Source: Haladaptatus halobius (GTDB taxonomy: Archaea; Halobacteriota; Halobacteria; Halobacteriales; Haladaptataceae). From it: a DNA stretch of 64,000 bases. Of the stretch, positions 25,474 to 34,425 are shown piece after piece. The stretch covers positions 2,480,001-2,544,000 of the forward strand of contig NZ_CP085335.1 in NCBI RefSeq assembly GCF_020618475.1. Reading direction: 5' to 3'. The notes beneath the pieces are model-generated. The model was not told where the DNA came from. It was given only the letters and a program-made list of their open reading frames with translations, and did not search any database. A program made the position numbers and the translations under genes. How positions within the stretch are numbered: position 1 is the stretch's first letter; every line of letters starts with the position of its first letter.

Positions 25474-26950
25474 CGCGGATAGTTTCGGCGAAGGTGGTGT
25501 TGGAGACGGTAGCAGTAGCGGCGGCGACGTGGTTCGCGGCGACCGCTTCAGCGGCGGCCCCGCTCGCGAGTTCCTCTCGTCGCTCGCAGCGGACGAGCGC
25601 ATCTTCACGGCCGATCTCGCGGTCGATCGCGCCCACGTCGTGATGCTCGCGGAACGGGGCATCGTGGACGACGAGACGGCGGGCGAGATACTCACCGCAC
25701 TGAACGTGGTCGAGGTCGACGGACACGATTCGCTCCCCGCGGGCGAAGACGTACACGCCGCAATCGAGACCGCGGTGGTCGAGCAGGTCGGCCCCGATGG
25801 CGGGAGGATGCACACCGCCCGGAGCCGAAACGACGAGGTGGCGACCTGCATCCGCTACCGCCTCCGCGAGGACGTCCTCACGGCGCTCGACGAGACGCTC
25901 GCGTTCAGGACGACGCTCCTCGACGCCGCGGACGTCCACGCCGAGACGGTGATGCCGGGCTACACCCATCTCCAGCCCGCCCAACCCACGACGGTCGGGC
26001 ACTTCCTCGCGTCCTACGAGCAGGCGGTCGCGCGCGACACGGCCCGCCTGCTGGACGCTTACGGGCGCGTAAATCGGTGTCCGCTCGGGGCGGCGGCGTT
26101 CGCGGGGACGCCCTTCGATATCGACCGCAAGCGCGTCGCGGAACTGCTCGGGTTCGACGCGGTGCTGGGTAACTCGATGGACGCTGCCTCGACCCGCGAC
26201 TTCCTCGTGGAGACGGTCGCCGCGCTGGCGAATCTCGCAACGACGGCGTCCGGGTTGGCGGAAGACCTCGTCGTCTACTCGAACCGGGGCTTCGTGGAAC
26301 TCTCGGACGACTACGCCTCCACCTCGTCCATCATGCCCCAGAAGAAGAACCCCGACACCCTCGAACTGGTTCGCGCGGTCGCGGGCGACGCCCACGCCGG
26401 ACTGTCGGGCCTGCTCTCGACGCTGAAGGGACTGCCCCGGGCATACAACCGCGACCTCCAGCGCGCGACCCCCCACGCGTGGGACGCCGCGGACGCCGTG
26501 ACGGACGCGGTCGAAGTCGCGGTGGGCGCGGTGGCGACCGCGACGTGGAACGAAAGCGCCCTCGAAGAAGCGTCGAGCGAGGGGTTCTCGACCGCGACCG
26601 GCGTGGCCGACCTGCTGGCGATGTCGGGGATTCCGTTCCGGACGGCGCACGAGGTGGTTGCGAAAGCGGGCGAAGCGAACTACGACGCCCTCGACTCGGC
26701 CGCGCACGAAATACTCGGCGACTCCTTAGCCGAGTTCGTGTCCCGCGAGGAAGTCGAATCGGCGCTCGACCCGGGGACGAGCGTCGCGATGCGTGATTCG
26801 CGCGGCGGTCCGTCCTCCGACGCGATGGTCGAAGGCTTGTCCGACGCGGAGGCGGCGCTCGCCGTCGACGAGGAGTCGGTCGCGGCGCTGTTCGAATCGC
26901 TCGATAGCGCGGAAGAACTGCTCCAAAACGAGGTGAACGACTATGCCTGA
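25466..26950 (+). CDS. argH: Argininosuccinate lyase
   Basis: A 494-residue enzyme of the fumarase/aspartase superfamily that splits argininosuccinate into arginine and fumarate. The signature SSIMPQKKNPD is complete, with MHTARSRNDEV (substrate binding) and GYTHLQPAQPTTVGH (catalytic His) upstream. The N-terminus has a Gly/Ser-rich acidic extension of about 20 residues before VRGDRFSGGP. The ATG at 25466 overlaps the end of argG (ATGACTGA), a typical coupled start. argW follows after 151 bp with its own promoter. Confidence 0.96.
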   Translation: MTDADSFGEGGVGDGSSSGGDVVRGDRFSGGPAREFLSSLAADERIFTADLAVDRAHVVMLAERGIVDDETAGEILTALNVVEVDGHDSLPAGEDVHAAIETAVVEQVGPDGGRMHTARSRNDEVATCIRYRLREDVLTALDETLAFRTTLLDAADVHAETVMPGYTHLQPAQPTTVGHFLASYEQAVARDTARLLDAYGRVNRCPLGAAAFAGTPFDIDRKRVAELLGFDAVLGNSMDAASTRDFLVETVAALANLATTASGLAEDLVVYSNRGFVELSDDYASTSSIMPQKKNPDTLELVRAVAGDAHAGLSGLLSTLKGLPRAYNRDLQRATPHAWDAADAVTDAVEVAVGAVATATWNESALEEASSEGFSTATGVADLLAMSGIPFRTAHEVVAKAGEANYDALDSAAHEILGDSLAEFVSREEVESALDPGTSVAMRDSRGGPSSDAMVEGLSDAEAALAVDEESVAALFESLDSAEELLQNEVNDYA

Positions 26951-27056
26951 ACTACCGCGACCCCCTCGTGGGGTACTACTTGATTACTGAACTTCGACTC
27001 GCGGTGGTCGCCTTCTCACGCGCTTAGACGACGGTATTCGGGTTTTATTCATAGTT

Positions 27057-27105
27057 AAATACGATGGATTTAAGTCCGATGGAGCGATACGGTGAAATAC
27101 GATGG
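27057..27105 (+). repeat. 11-bp direct repeat flanking the argW promoter
   Basis: AAATACGATGG occurs at 27057-27067 and again at 27095-27105, the second copy covering the argW start codon, with the ATTTAAGT box between them. The spacing is 38 bp start to start. It could be an operator pair for an arginine regulator or a chance repeat. Confidence 0.35.
27068..27075 (+). promoter_or_regulatory. TATA box of argW
   Basis: ATTTAAGT, starting 34 nt before the argW ATG and followed five bases later by GGAG, almost identical in sequence and spacing to the argG box. Confidence 0.55.
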
Positions 27106-27266
27106 TAGAATGCGTTGAGTGCGGGGCCGACGTAACCCTGCACGACGATCTGGAAACCGGAGAGATAATCGACTGTCCCACCTGCGGCGTCGAACTGGAA
27201 GTCATCGACGTGAACCCGCCAGTCCTCGAGCGAGCGCCGGAGCTCGAAGAGGATTGGGGGGAGTAA
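27102..27266 (+). CDS. argW: Amino-group carrier protein for arginine synthesis (ArgW/LysW)
   Basis: A 54-residue acidic carrier. The amino group of glutamate is attached to the C-terminal glutamate so that intermediates are processed while bound to the protein. The zinc-ribbon cysteines are CVEC (4-7) and CPTC (25-28), and the C-terminus is the diagnostic EEDWGE, whose last Glu is modified. It heads the argWXCBDEF unit. Because the cluster also contains argG, argH and argF, the pathway here makes arginine; I see no lysine-specific genes. Confidence 0.95.
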   Translation: MVECVECGADVTLHDDLETGEIIDCPTCGVELEVIDVNPPVLERAPELEEDWGE

Positions 27267-27267
27267 A

Positions 27268-27270
27268 TTG
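27268..27270 (+). promoter_or_regulatory. TTG start codon of argX abutting the argW stop
   Basis: argW ends TAA at 27264-27266 and the argX frame begins with TTG one base later. The residues that follow (HVGLLYSRIR) are the conserved N-terminus, and no ATG or GTG lies nearby in frame, so TTG is almost certainly used. Confidence 0.7.
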
Positions 27271-28128
27271 CACGTTGGACTCCTCTACTCCCGAATCCGA
27301 AAGGATGAGAAGCTCCTGCTCGCCGAGCTACGCGACCGCGGGCACGAAGTGACCAAGATAGACGTGCGGAAACAGGCGTTCGACCTGTCGGACGTGCCGG
27401 ACACCTTCGCGGGGCTCGACCTCGTGCTCGACCGCTGTCTGGCGACGAGTCGAAGCCTGTACGCCACGCGGTTCTGCGAGGCGTACGGGATTCCCGTCGT
27501 CAACGACCCCCAGACCGCGGACGTGTGCGCGGACAAGGTGAAGACGAGCCTCGTGCTCTCGGGCGCGGGCGTACCCACGCCCGAGACGAAAGTCGCGTTC
27601 ACCACCGACAGCGCCCTCGAAGCTATCGAGTCATTCGGCTACCCCTGCGTACTCAAACCCGTCGTCGGATCGTGGGGACGCCTCATGGCTAAAATCGACT
27701 CCCGAAGCGCGGCGGAGGCCGTGCTGGAGCACAAAGCCACGCTCGGCCACTACGAGCACAAGGTGTTCTACGTGCAGGAGTTCGTAGACAAGCCGGAGCG
27801 CGACGTGCGCGTGCTGGCGCTCGACGGCGAACCCGTCGCCGCGATGGTACGCCACTCGGACCACTGGCTGACGAACGCCGCGAAGGGCGCGAAGACGGCC
27901 GCGTTCGAACTGGACGACGAAGCCGAGACGCTGGTCGAACGAGCCAGCGACGCGGTCGGCGGCGGCCTGCTCGGCGTGGACTTGATGGAGACCGAATCGG
28001 GCTACACCGTCCACGAGGTCAACCACACCGTCGAGTTCAAAGCCCTGAACGACGCGGTCGGCGTGGACGTGGCCGCGAGAGTCGTCGACTGGCTCGAAAC
28101 GAAAGTTCCAAGGGAGGTGGTGGTCTGA
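27268..28128 (+). CDS. argX: Glutamate--[ArgW] ligase (ArgX/LysX, RimK-type ATP-grasp)
   Basis: A 286-residue ATP-grasp ligase that joins glutamate to the C-terminal glutamate of ArgW, the committed step of the carrier-bound route. Recognisable parts are GLLYSRIRKDEKLLL at the N-terminus, the ATP-grasp strand CVLKPVVGSWGRLM, QEFVDKPERDVRVL and the metal-binding LLGVDLMETE/HEVNHTVEFK. Its stop overlaps the argC start by one base (TGATG). It starts with TTG. Strong: the adjacent carrier and reductase leave little doubt about its role. Confidence 0.93.
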   Translation: MHVGLLYSRIRKDEKLLLAELRDRGHEVTKIDVRKQAFDLSDVPDTFAGLDLVLDRCLATSRSLYATRFCEAYGIPVVNDPQTADVCADKVKTSLVLSGAGVPTPETKVAFTTDSALEAIESFGYPCVLKPVVGSWGRLMAKIDSRSAAEAVLEHKATLGHYEHKVFYVQEFVDKPERDVRVLALDGEPVAAMVRHSDHWLTNAAKGAKTAAFELDDEAETLVERASDAVGGGLLGVDLMETESGYTVHEVNHTVEFKALNDAVGVDVAARVVDWLETKVPREVVV

Positions 28129-29204
28129 TGGCCGCCACGACCGACGCGGAGGCGGGGACGACCGCCGAAACGCTCTCGGCCACCGTGGTCGGAGCGAGCG
28201 GCTTCACCGGCGGCGAACTGATCCGCCTGCTCGCCGCCCACCCCAACTTCGAGGTGGCGCAGGCGACGAGCAGGGAGTACGAGAACAAGACGGTCGGGTC
28301 GGTGCATCCCAACCTCCGCGGGGCGGGTCTGCGATTCAGCGACCCCGGCGACCTCGAATCGGTGGACGTGCTGTTCGCCGCGACGCCCCACGGCGTGTCG
28401 ATGGAGCACATCGACGAGTTCCGCGAGGCCGCCGAGTGCGTGGTCGATCTGAGTGCCGATTTCCGCCTCGACTCCGAGGCGGAGTACGACGAGTGGTACG
28501 ACGGCCACTCCTGTCCGGAGTATCTGGACGAGGCGGTGTACGCACTGCCGGAACTGTTCCGCGAAGAACTTCCCGGTGCGGAACTCGTCGCGGCAGGTGG
28601 CTGTAACGCGACCGCGACGCTCCTCGGCCTCTATCCCCTTTTCGATTCCGGAATCCTCGACGGGAACGAACAGATAGTCGTGGACGTGAAGGTCGGCTCC
28701 TCGGAGGGCGGCACGAGCGCGAGCAAGGCGGGAAGCCACGCCGAGCGCTCCGGCGTCGTCCGCCCCTACGCGCCGACCGGTCACCGCCACGAGGCCGAGA
28801 TAGAAGCCATCCTCGGAACCGACGTCTCCTTCACAGCCCACGCGGTGGATATGGTTCGCGGGGCTTCCGCGACGAGCCACGTCTTCCCAGACTCGCCCGT
28901 CTCGAAGGGCGACCTCTGGAAGGCCTACCGGAACTGCTACGAGGACGAACCGTTCGTCCGCCTCGTCGCGGGCGGGGGCGGCGTCTACCGCTACCCCGAA
29001 CCGAAGGCGGTCGCCGGAACGAACTTCGCCGAGGTCGGCTTCGAACTCGACCCCGGAAATAAGCGCGTCGTCGTCTTCAGCGCCATCGACAACCTGATGA
29101 AGGGATCGGCGGGGCAGGCGGTTCACGCCGCGAACGTCGCACTGGGGTTCGAGGAAAACGCCGGACTGGAGTTTCAGGGGTTACACCCCGTGGGAGCGCC
29201 ATGA
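28128..29204 (+). CDS. argC: [ArgW]-gamma-glutamyl-phosphate reductase
   Basis: A 358-residue NADPH-dependent dehydrogenase that reduces the carrier-bound acyl phosphate to the semialdehyde. The Rossmann loop is VGASGFTGGE (21-30), the catalytic nucleophile is Cys159 in AAGGCNATAT, and DNLMKGSAGQAVHAAN is the conserved C-terminal helix. The N-terminus has about 17 extra residues before the first strand. In bacteria the same family acts on N-acetyl-glutamyl phosphate; the adjacent argW and argX show the carrier version here. Coupled to argX and argB by overlapping start and stop codons. Confidence 0.94.
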   Translation: MAATTDAEAGTTAETLSATVVGASGFTGGELIRLLAAHPNFEVAQATSREYENKTVGSVHPNLRGAGLRFSDPGDLESVDVLFAATPHGVSMEHIDEFREAAECVVDLSADFRLDSEAEYDEWYDGHSCPEYLDEAVYALPELFREELPGAELVAAGGCNATATLLGLYPLFDSGILDGNEQIVVDVKVGSSEGGTSASKAGSHAERSGVVRPYAPTGHRHEAEIEAILGTDVSFTAHAVDMVRGASATSHVFPDSPVSKGDLWKAYRNCYEDEPFVRLVAGGGGVYRYPEPKAVAGTNFAEVGFELDPGNKRVVVFSAIDNLMKGSAGQAVHAANVALGFEENAGLEFQGLHPVGAP

Positions 29205-30142
29205 ACGAACAATACACCCGGGACGAACTGCTCGCCGCGCACGACCAACTCGCCGACAACGACGCCGACGACGGACTGCGCACTGACGGGGGCGCGATCG
29301 AAAACGAAACCGCCCCCGTCGTCGTCAAGATCGGCGGCGCGCGCGCGGTAAATCCCGAAGGTGCGCTCGGCGACATCGCCCACCTAACCGCCAACGGGCA
29401 GGACGTGGTGGTCGTCCACGGCGGTTCGACCGCCGTGGACGACACGCTCGAAGCGCTGGGCGAGGAGCCCGAGTACGTCGAATCGACTAGCGGCGTCGTC
29501 GGACGGTTCACCGACGAGCGCGCGATGGAGGTGTTCGAAATGGTCATGCCCGGCAAACTCAACACCGACCTGACCGCCGACTTGCAGGCGGAGGGTATCC
29601 GTGCGGTCGGCCTCTCGGGCGTCGACGGCGCGCTCCTGACCGGCCCCAGAAAATCCGCGGTCAGGGTGGTCGAAGACGGCAAGCGGAAGATTCGTCGGGG
29701 CGACCACTCCGGCAAGATAGAGGAGGTGAACGCCTCGCTCCTCGAAACCCTCCTCGGCGACGGCTACACGCCGGTTGTGACCGTACCGATGCTGGCCGAC
29801 GACGGAACGCCGGTCAACGCCGACGCCGACCGCGCCGCCGCTGCGATAGCCGGCGCGCTCGGCGCGGAGCTCGTCGTGCTGACGGACGTGCCGGGTCTCC
29901 TCGAAGACCCCGACGACGAAGAGACGCTCATAGAGCGGGTCGACAATCCCGACGAGTTGGCGACCGCGAAGGGCGCCGCGGAGGGATTCATGACGAAGAA
30001 GGTCATGGCCGCCACGGAAGCCCTCGAAGGCGGCGCGGCGTCGGTCGTCGTCGCGGACGCGAACAACCGCGACCCCATCACTGCGGCGCGGAACGGCCAC
30101 GGGACACACTTCACGCCCGGTTCGGTGGGGGTGTCGGCGTGA
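29201..30142 (+). CDS. argB: [ArgW]-glutamate kinase (acetylglutamate kinase family)
   Basis: A 313-residue amino-acid kinase that phosphorylates carrier-bound glutamate. Motifs: VVVKIGGARAV (ATP-binding lysine), VVVHGGSTAVDD, VNADADRAAAAIAGALGA and the C-terminal FMTKKVMAATEAL. About 40 residues precede the first strand (acidic, Asp-rich), longer than in relatives, yet no start codon lies between, so the extension is real in this strain. The ATG overlaps the argC stop (ATGA). Confidence 0.94.
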   Translation: MNEQYTRDELLAAHDQLADNDADDGLRTDGGAIENETAPVVVKIGGARAVNPEGALGDIAHLTANGQDVVVVHGGSTAVDDTLEALGEEPEYVESTSGVVGRFTDERAMEVFEMVMPGKLNTDLTADLQAEGIRAVGLSGVDGALLTGPRKSAVRVVEDGKRKIRRGDHSGKIEEVNASLLETLLGDGYTPVVTVPMLADDGTPVNADADRAAAAIAGALGAELVVLTDVPGLLEDPDDEETLIERVDNPDELATAKGAAEGFMTKKVMAATEALEGGAASVVVADANNRDPITAARNGHGTHFTPGSVGVSA

Positions 30143-31272
30143 CGGGGTTCGTCTACTCCGAGAAGCCGATAACCATCGAGCGCGGCGAGGGGCCGTACCT
30201 GTATGCCGACGACGGGACGGCGTACCTCGATTTCGGCGCGAGCTACGCGGTCGCTCCGGTCGGCCACTGCCACCCCGAGGTCGTCTCGGCGGTGCAGGAG
30301 CAGGCCGCGGAACTGCTGTTCGTCCAGGGGTCGTACCCGACCCCCTCCCGCGACGCGCTGTACGAGAAGCTGGCGGCGGTGGCTCCCGGCGGCCTCGGAA
30401 ACGTCTGGCTCTGCAACTCGGGGACCGAAGCGAACGAGGCGGCGCTGAAGTTCGCCCGGAGCGCAACCGGAAACTCGAAGATAGTCGCCGCGAAGCGCGG
30501 CTTCCACGGACGCACCATGGGGTCGCTCTCGGTGACATGGAAATCCAAGTTCCGCAGGCCCTACGAACCGCTCGTGCGGGACGTGGAGTTCGTCACTTAC
30601 GGCGACGAGGACGAACTGGCCGAGGCGGTGGACGACGACACCGCCGCCGTCATCCTCGAACCCGTGCAGGGCGAGGGCGGCGTCAACCCCGCAACCGCAA
30701 ACTACCTCCGGGCGGCGCGCGACCTGACGGAGGACGCCGGGGCCGCGCTGGTGCTCGACGAGATTCAGACCGGACTCGGTCGGACGGGCGAACTCTGGGC
30801 GTGCGAGCACGCCGACGTCATGCCGGACGTGCTCACGACCGCGAAGGGGCTGGCGAGCGGCCTCCCCATCGGGACGACGCTCTGCGCCAACTGGATAGCC
30901 GAGGGCGCGGAGTCGCACGGTTCGACGTTCAGCGGAAGTCCGGTCGTCAGCGCCGCGGCGGAGGCGACCCTCTCGCTCGTCGTGGACGAGAATCTCCCGG
31001 CACACGCCGCCAAGGTGGGCGAGTACCTCCAGTCCGAACTCTCGTCCGCCGACCTCCCGGTGCGCGAGATTCGCGGCACGGGGCTGCTGGTCGGTGTCGA
31101 AGTGAAACGCGGGGCGAACCGCCTGCTGAAGGAACTCGCGCTCTCGCATCAGATACTCGCGCTCCCGGCGGGACGGAGCGTCCTGCGCCTGTTACCGCCG
31201 CTGACCGTCGAGACGGAGCACGTCGACACCGTCGTCGCCGCGCTCTCTGACGTGCTGGGGGGAGAGGAATGA
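30139..31272 (+). CDS. argD: [ArgW]-ornithine aminotransferase (ArgD)
   Basis: A 377-residue class III PLP-dependent aminotransferase that converts the semialdehyde to carrier-bound ornithine using glutamate. It shows GHCHPEVV (N-terminal), CNSGTEANEAALK (phosphate binding), RGFHGRTMGSLS, Asp207 in LVLDEIQTGLGRTG and the Schiff-base Lys236 in TTAKGLASG. The start is GTG, overlapping the argB stop by four bases. Length is typical; no missing residues. Confidence 0.95.
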   Translation: MTGFVYSEKPITIERGEGPYLYADDGTAYLDFGASYAVAPVGHCHPEVVSAVQEQAAELLFVQGSYPTPSRDALYEKLAAVAPGGLGNVWLCNSGTEANEAALKFARSATGNSKIVAAKRGFHGRTMGSLSVTWKSKFRRPYEPLVRDVEFVTYGDEDELAEAVDDDTAAVILEPVQGEGGVNPATANYLRAARDLTEDAGAALVLDEIQTGLGRTGELWACEHADVMPDVLTTAKGLASGLPIGTTLCANWIAEGAESHGSTFSGSPVVSAAAEATLSLVVDENLPAHAAKVGEYLQSELSSADLPVREIRGTGLLVGVEVKRGANRLLKELALSHQILALPAGRSVLRLLPPLTVETEHVDTVVAALSDVLGGEE

Positions 31273-32306
31273 CCGCGACCGCGACCATCTCGCGGGCCGA
31301 CGCCCGCGACTTACTGGTCGAGTTGGTCGAGACGCCCTCGGTGTCGGGCAACGAAGCCGACTGCGCCGAGCGCCTCGCCGCGTTCCTCGAAGCGCGGGAC
31401 AGGGAGGTGCGGATAGACGAGGTCGGCAATGTCCGCGCCCCCGGAAGCAGCGTCCTGCTCACGTCCCATATCGACACCGTCTCCGGGGAGATTCCGGTCG
31501 AACTGGACGACGGCGTTCTCCGGGGTCGCGGGAGCGTGGACGCGAAAGGGCCGCTTTCGGCGATGGCGGTCGCGGCGGTCGAAACCGGCGCGAGTTTCGT
31601 CGGCGTTGTCGGCGAGGAGGAAGGTTCGCGCGGCGCGCGCCACCTCGTGACCGACCGCGAGGAACCGAACTACGTCGTGAACGGCGAGCCGAGCGGTTGG
31701 AACGGTCTGACGCTCGGCTATCGCGGCTTCCAGTCCGGCACCTACTCGGTCACGGTCGAGTCCCAGCACACGTCCCGCCCGGAATCGAACGCAATCCAGC
31801 ACGCCGTCGGGTGGCTGTCGCGCGTCGAATCGGCGTTCGATTCCGACGGGTCGACGGTCGAGTCGGTGACGGCGAAACCGGTCGAATTCACTGGGGGCGT
31901 CACGGCGGACGGACTCGCCACCGAGGCGGCGGTCGATATCGAACTCCGGGTTCCGCCGGGGGCCTCGGCCGCCGAGGTGCGCGAGGCGGCCGAGGCCGAA
32001 CTTGACGCGGGGTCGGTCTCGTGGAACGACCCCATCCCCCCGACGATGGCGAGTCCGCGAACCGAACTGGCACGGGCGTTCCGGGTCGCGGTTCGGAACG
32101 AGGGCGGCGACCCGCGCCTGCTCCGCAAGACGGGGACGAGCGACGCGAACCTCTACGCCGAGGCGTGGGACTGTCCGGTCGTGACCTACGGGCCGGGCGA
32201 TTCGTCGTTCGACCACACCCCCGACGAACGCATCGAACTGGCCGAGTTCGACCGGTCGATATCGGTGCTCACCGACGTCTACGAGTCGCTGGAGGTGGAC
32301 GCATGA
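31269..32306 (+). CDS. argE: [ArgW]-ornithine hydrolase (LysK/ArgE-type M20 peptidase)
   Basis: A 345-residue zinc hydrolase that releases ornithine from the carrier protein. The M20 metal-site motifs are TSHIDTVSG (His67), GRGSVDAKGP (Asp91) and VVGEEEGSRGA (catalytic Glu116, metal Glu117), with GTSDANLYA and FDHTPDERI completing the site. Sequence and length are those of LysK rather than bacterial ArgE, fitting the ArgW route. Overlaps argD and argF by four bases each. Confidence 0.93.
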   Translation: MTATATISRADARDLLVELVETPSVSGNEADCAERLAAFLEARDREVRIDEVGNVRAPGSSVLLTSHIDTVSGEIPVELDDGVLRGRGSVDAKGPLSAMAVAAVETGASFVGVVGEEEGSRGARHLVTDREEPNYVVNGEPSGWNGLTLGYRGFQSGTYSVTVESQHTSRPESNAIQHAVGWLSRVESAFDSDGSTVESVTAKPVEFTGGVTADGLATEAAVDIELRVPPGASAAEVREAAEAELDAGSVSWNDPIPPTMASPRTELARAFRVAVRNEGGDPRLLRKTGTSDANLYAEAWDCPVVTYGPGDSSFDHTPDERIELAEFDRSISVLTDVYESLEVDA

Positions 32307-33187
32307 CGCGCCATTTCCTCGACGCGGACAACCTATCGCCGGGCGAGTTGGCCGAGGTGTTGGCGGTCGCGGAGGAGTTCAAATCGGACGGATCGCCCGC
32401 CGCGCTGGCCGGGCGGACGCTCGCCATGCTGTTCGAGAAGCCGAGCACGCGCACCCGCGTCTCGTTCGAGACAGGGATGACGCAGCTCGGAGGCCACGCC
32501 ATCTTCCTAGGCCCGGACGACACGCAACTCGGACGGGGCGAACCGGTCTCCGACACGGGTCGCGTGCTCTCGCGCTACGTGGATTTCGTCATGGGACGCG
32601 TGTTCGACCACGACTGTCTGGTCGAGATGGCCGAGCACGCGACGATACCCATCGTCAACGGACTCTCCGACACGGCCCACCCATGCCAGTCGCTCGCCGA
32701 CCTGCTCACCATCCACGAGCACTTCGGCGGATTCGAGGACGTGTCCGTCGGATGGGTCGGCGATGGGAACAACGTCCTGAACTCTTTCGCCGTTGCCGCC
32801 GCGATGGTCGGTCTCGATCTGACGATTGCAATCCCGGAGGGGTACGAACCGTCGGACGACGTGCTGACGCGAGCGAAATCGCAGGGTCCAATCCCGACCC
32901 TGACGCACGATCCGACCGAGGCGGTCGCCGACGCCGACGTGGTTTACACCGACGTCTGGGTCAGCATGGGCGAAGAGGAAGAGCGCGAGGCGAAACTGGC
33001 CGACTTCGAGGGGTTCCAACTAAATTCGGAGCTACTCCCCGATTCGATGCCGGTGATGCACTGTCTGCCCGCCCACCGCGGCGAGGAGATCACGAACGAC
33101 GTGCTCGAAAGCGACCGGTCGCTCTCGTGGAGTCAGGCCGAGAACAGGCTTCACACGCAGAAAGCGTTGCTGACGTTTCTCGCCTGA
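32303..33187 (+). CDS. argF: Ornithine carbamoyltransferase
   Basis: A 294-residue enzyme that makes citrulline from ornithine and carbamoyl phosphate, linking the ArgW branch to ArgG and ArgH. Signature motifs are KPSTRTRVSFE (carbamoyl-phosphate loop, 47-57), AHPCQSLADLL, WVGDGNNVLNS and the ornithine-binding MHCLPAHRG. It is the last gene of the cluster; a strong hairpin 26 bp after the stop is a good candidate for the end of the message. No carbamoyl-phosphate synthetase gene is in this window. Confidence 0.96.
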   Translation: MTRHFLDADNLSPGELAEVLAVAEEFKSDGSPAALAGRTLAMLFEKPSTRTRVSFETGMTQLGGHAIFLGPDDTQLGRGEPVSDTGRVLSRYVDFVMGRVFDHDCLVEMAEHATIPIVNGLSDTAHPCQSLADLLTIHEHFGGFEDVSVGWVGDGNNVLNSFAVAAAMVGLDLTIAIPEGYEPSDDVLTRAKSQGPIPTLTHDPTEAVADADVVYTDVWVSMGEEEEREAKLADFEGFQLNSELLPDSMPVMHCLPAHRGEEITNDVLESDRSLSWSQAENRLHTQKALLTFLA

Positions 33188-33213
33188 ACGCTCCGGCCGA
33201 CGGTGGGCGAGAG

Positions 33214-33239
33214 GGCCGGAGACCGTGCTATCTCCGGCC
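33214..33239 (+). terminator. Hairpin after argF, probable terminator
   Basis: GGCCGGAGA pairs perfectly with TCTCCGGCC across an eight-base loop. A weak T-rich run (GTCTTTTGTC) follows about 17 bases later. Its place between argF and the next gene's promoter fits a transcription end for the arginine unit. Confidence 0.5.
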
Positions 33240-33299
33240 GCGGAAAGGGCGAGTAGTCTTTTGTCTCTGTCACCCTAACTGTGGTGGGGTGAGGGGAAG

Positions 33300-34283
33300 A
33301 TGACCAAACTCGGTTTTACGGGAGACGTGATGCTCGGTCGGCTGGTGGACGAGCGACAGCGACGGCGCAGCGCGGACGCGGTCTGGGGGAACGTCGACGA
33401 CCGACTCCGGAACCTCGACGGGCTCTTCATCAATCTCGAATGTTGCCTCTCCGCTCGCGGGACGCCGTGGACGGACACCTACCGACCGTTCCACTTCCGC
33501 GCCGATCCCGACTGGGCGATTCCGGCGCTGGTATCGGTCGGCGTCGATTGGGCGAACCTCGCCAACAACCACATCCTGGACTACGGGCCGACCGCGCTCC
33601 GCGACACCATCGACCACCTCGACGACGCCGGAATCGCCCACTCCGGGGCGGGTGCCGACGCCGACGCGGCCCGCGCCCCGGCGTTCGTCTCGGTCGGCGA
33701 CCTCGACGTGGCGCTCGTCTCGTTCACCGACAATACGCCCGAGTTCGCGGCCGGGCCGGACGAACCGGGAACCGCCTACGTCCAGTTCGACGTGACCGAC
33801 GACGAGGCGACGCGAATCGTCGGCGATGCGCTCGCTCGCGCCCGCGAGGCGGATCCGGACCTGCTCGTTGCGTCGCTCCACTGGGGGCCGAACATGCGCA
33901 CCGAACCCCCGGTCGAGTTTCGGGAGTTCGTCCGCTGGCTGGCCGAACGGGGCGTCAACGTCGTCCACGGCCACAGCGCGCACGTCTTTCAGGGCGTCGA
34001 GGTGGTCGACGAAACGCTCGTGCTGTACGACACGGGCGATTTCGTGGACGATTACGCGGTGGACGACTCGCTCCACAACGACCGAAGTTTCCTCTTCGAG
34101 GTTCGCGTCGAAGGAAACGACCCGACCGAACTACGGCTCGCGCCGACGGAGAGCTACGACCTCGCCGTCCACGAGGCGGAACACTACGCCAGTAACTGGA
34201 GCATGCAACGGATGGACGCGTTATCGTCGGCGTTCGGAACGCAGTTCAAACGCGAAGACGACGAACTCTGCCTGTCGCTGTAG
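33300..34283 (+). CDS. CapA-family protein (PGA_cap/metallophosphatase fold)
   Basis: A 327-residue protein of the CapA/PgsA family, related to calcineurin-like phosphatases and linked in bacteria to poly-gamma-glutamate capsules. Visible motifs: FTGDVMLGR (N-terminal metal site), LFINLECCLS, LANNHILDYG, SLHWGPNM and VHGHSAHVFQG (metal-binding His pair). There is no signal peptide or membrane anchor, unlike capsule-associated members, so the role may be cytoplasmic. It stands alone after the arginine cluster with its own short upstream region. Confidence 0.85.
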   Translation: MTKLGFTGDVMLGRLVDERQRRRSADAVWGNVDDRLRNLDGLFINLECCLSARGTPWTDTYRPFHFRADPDWAIPALVSVGVDWANLANNHILDYGPTALRDTIDHLDDAGIAHSGAGADADAARAPAFVSVGDLDVALVSFTDNTPEFAAGPDEPGTAYVQFDVTDDEATRIVGDALARAREADPDLLVASLHWGPNMRTEPPVEFREFVRWLAERGVNVVHGHSAHVFQGVEVVDETLVLYDTGDFVDDYAVDDSLHNDRSFLFEVRVEGNDPTELRLAPTESYDLAVHEAEHYASNWSMQRMDALSSAFGTQFKREDDELCLSL

Positions 34284-34425
34284 GCGAACGCCGTGGTCGC
34301 TCTCGGAAGTACCATCTGAAACTCATTGGTAGTCAGCGAACGCGATATCATTATTTTGATGTAGACGTATAATTTAATTAATCTAGAGAATAATAAATTA
34401 TATATCGAGGATGATAAGACTCACA

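Noticed and set aside
25379..26707. Long minus-strand frame opposite argH
   Set aside because: High-GC antisense shadow of a fully conserved enzyme; no domain or start context.
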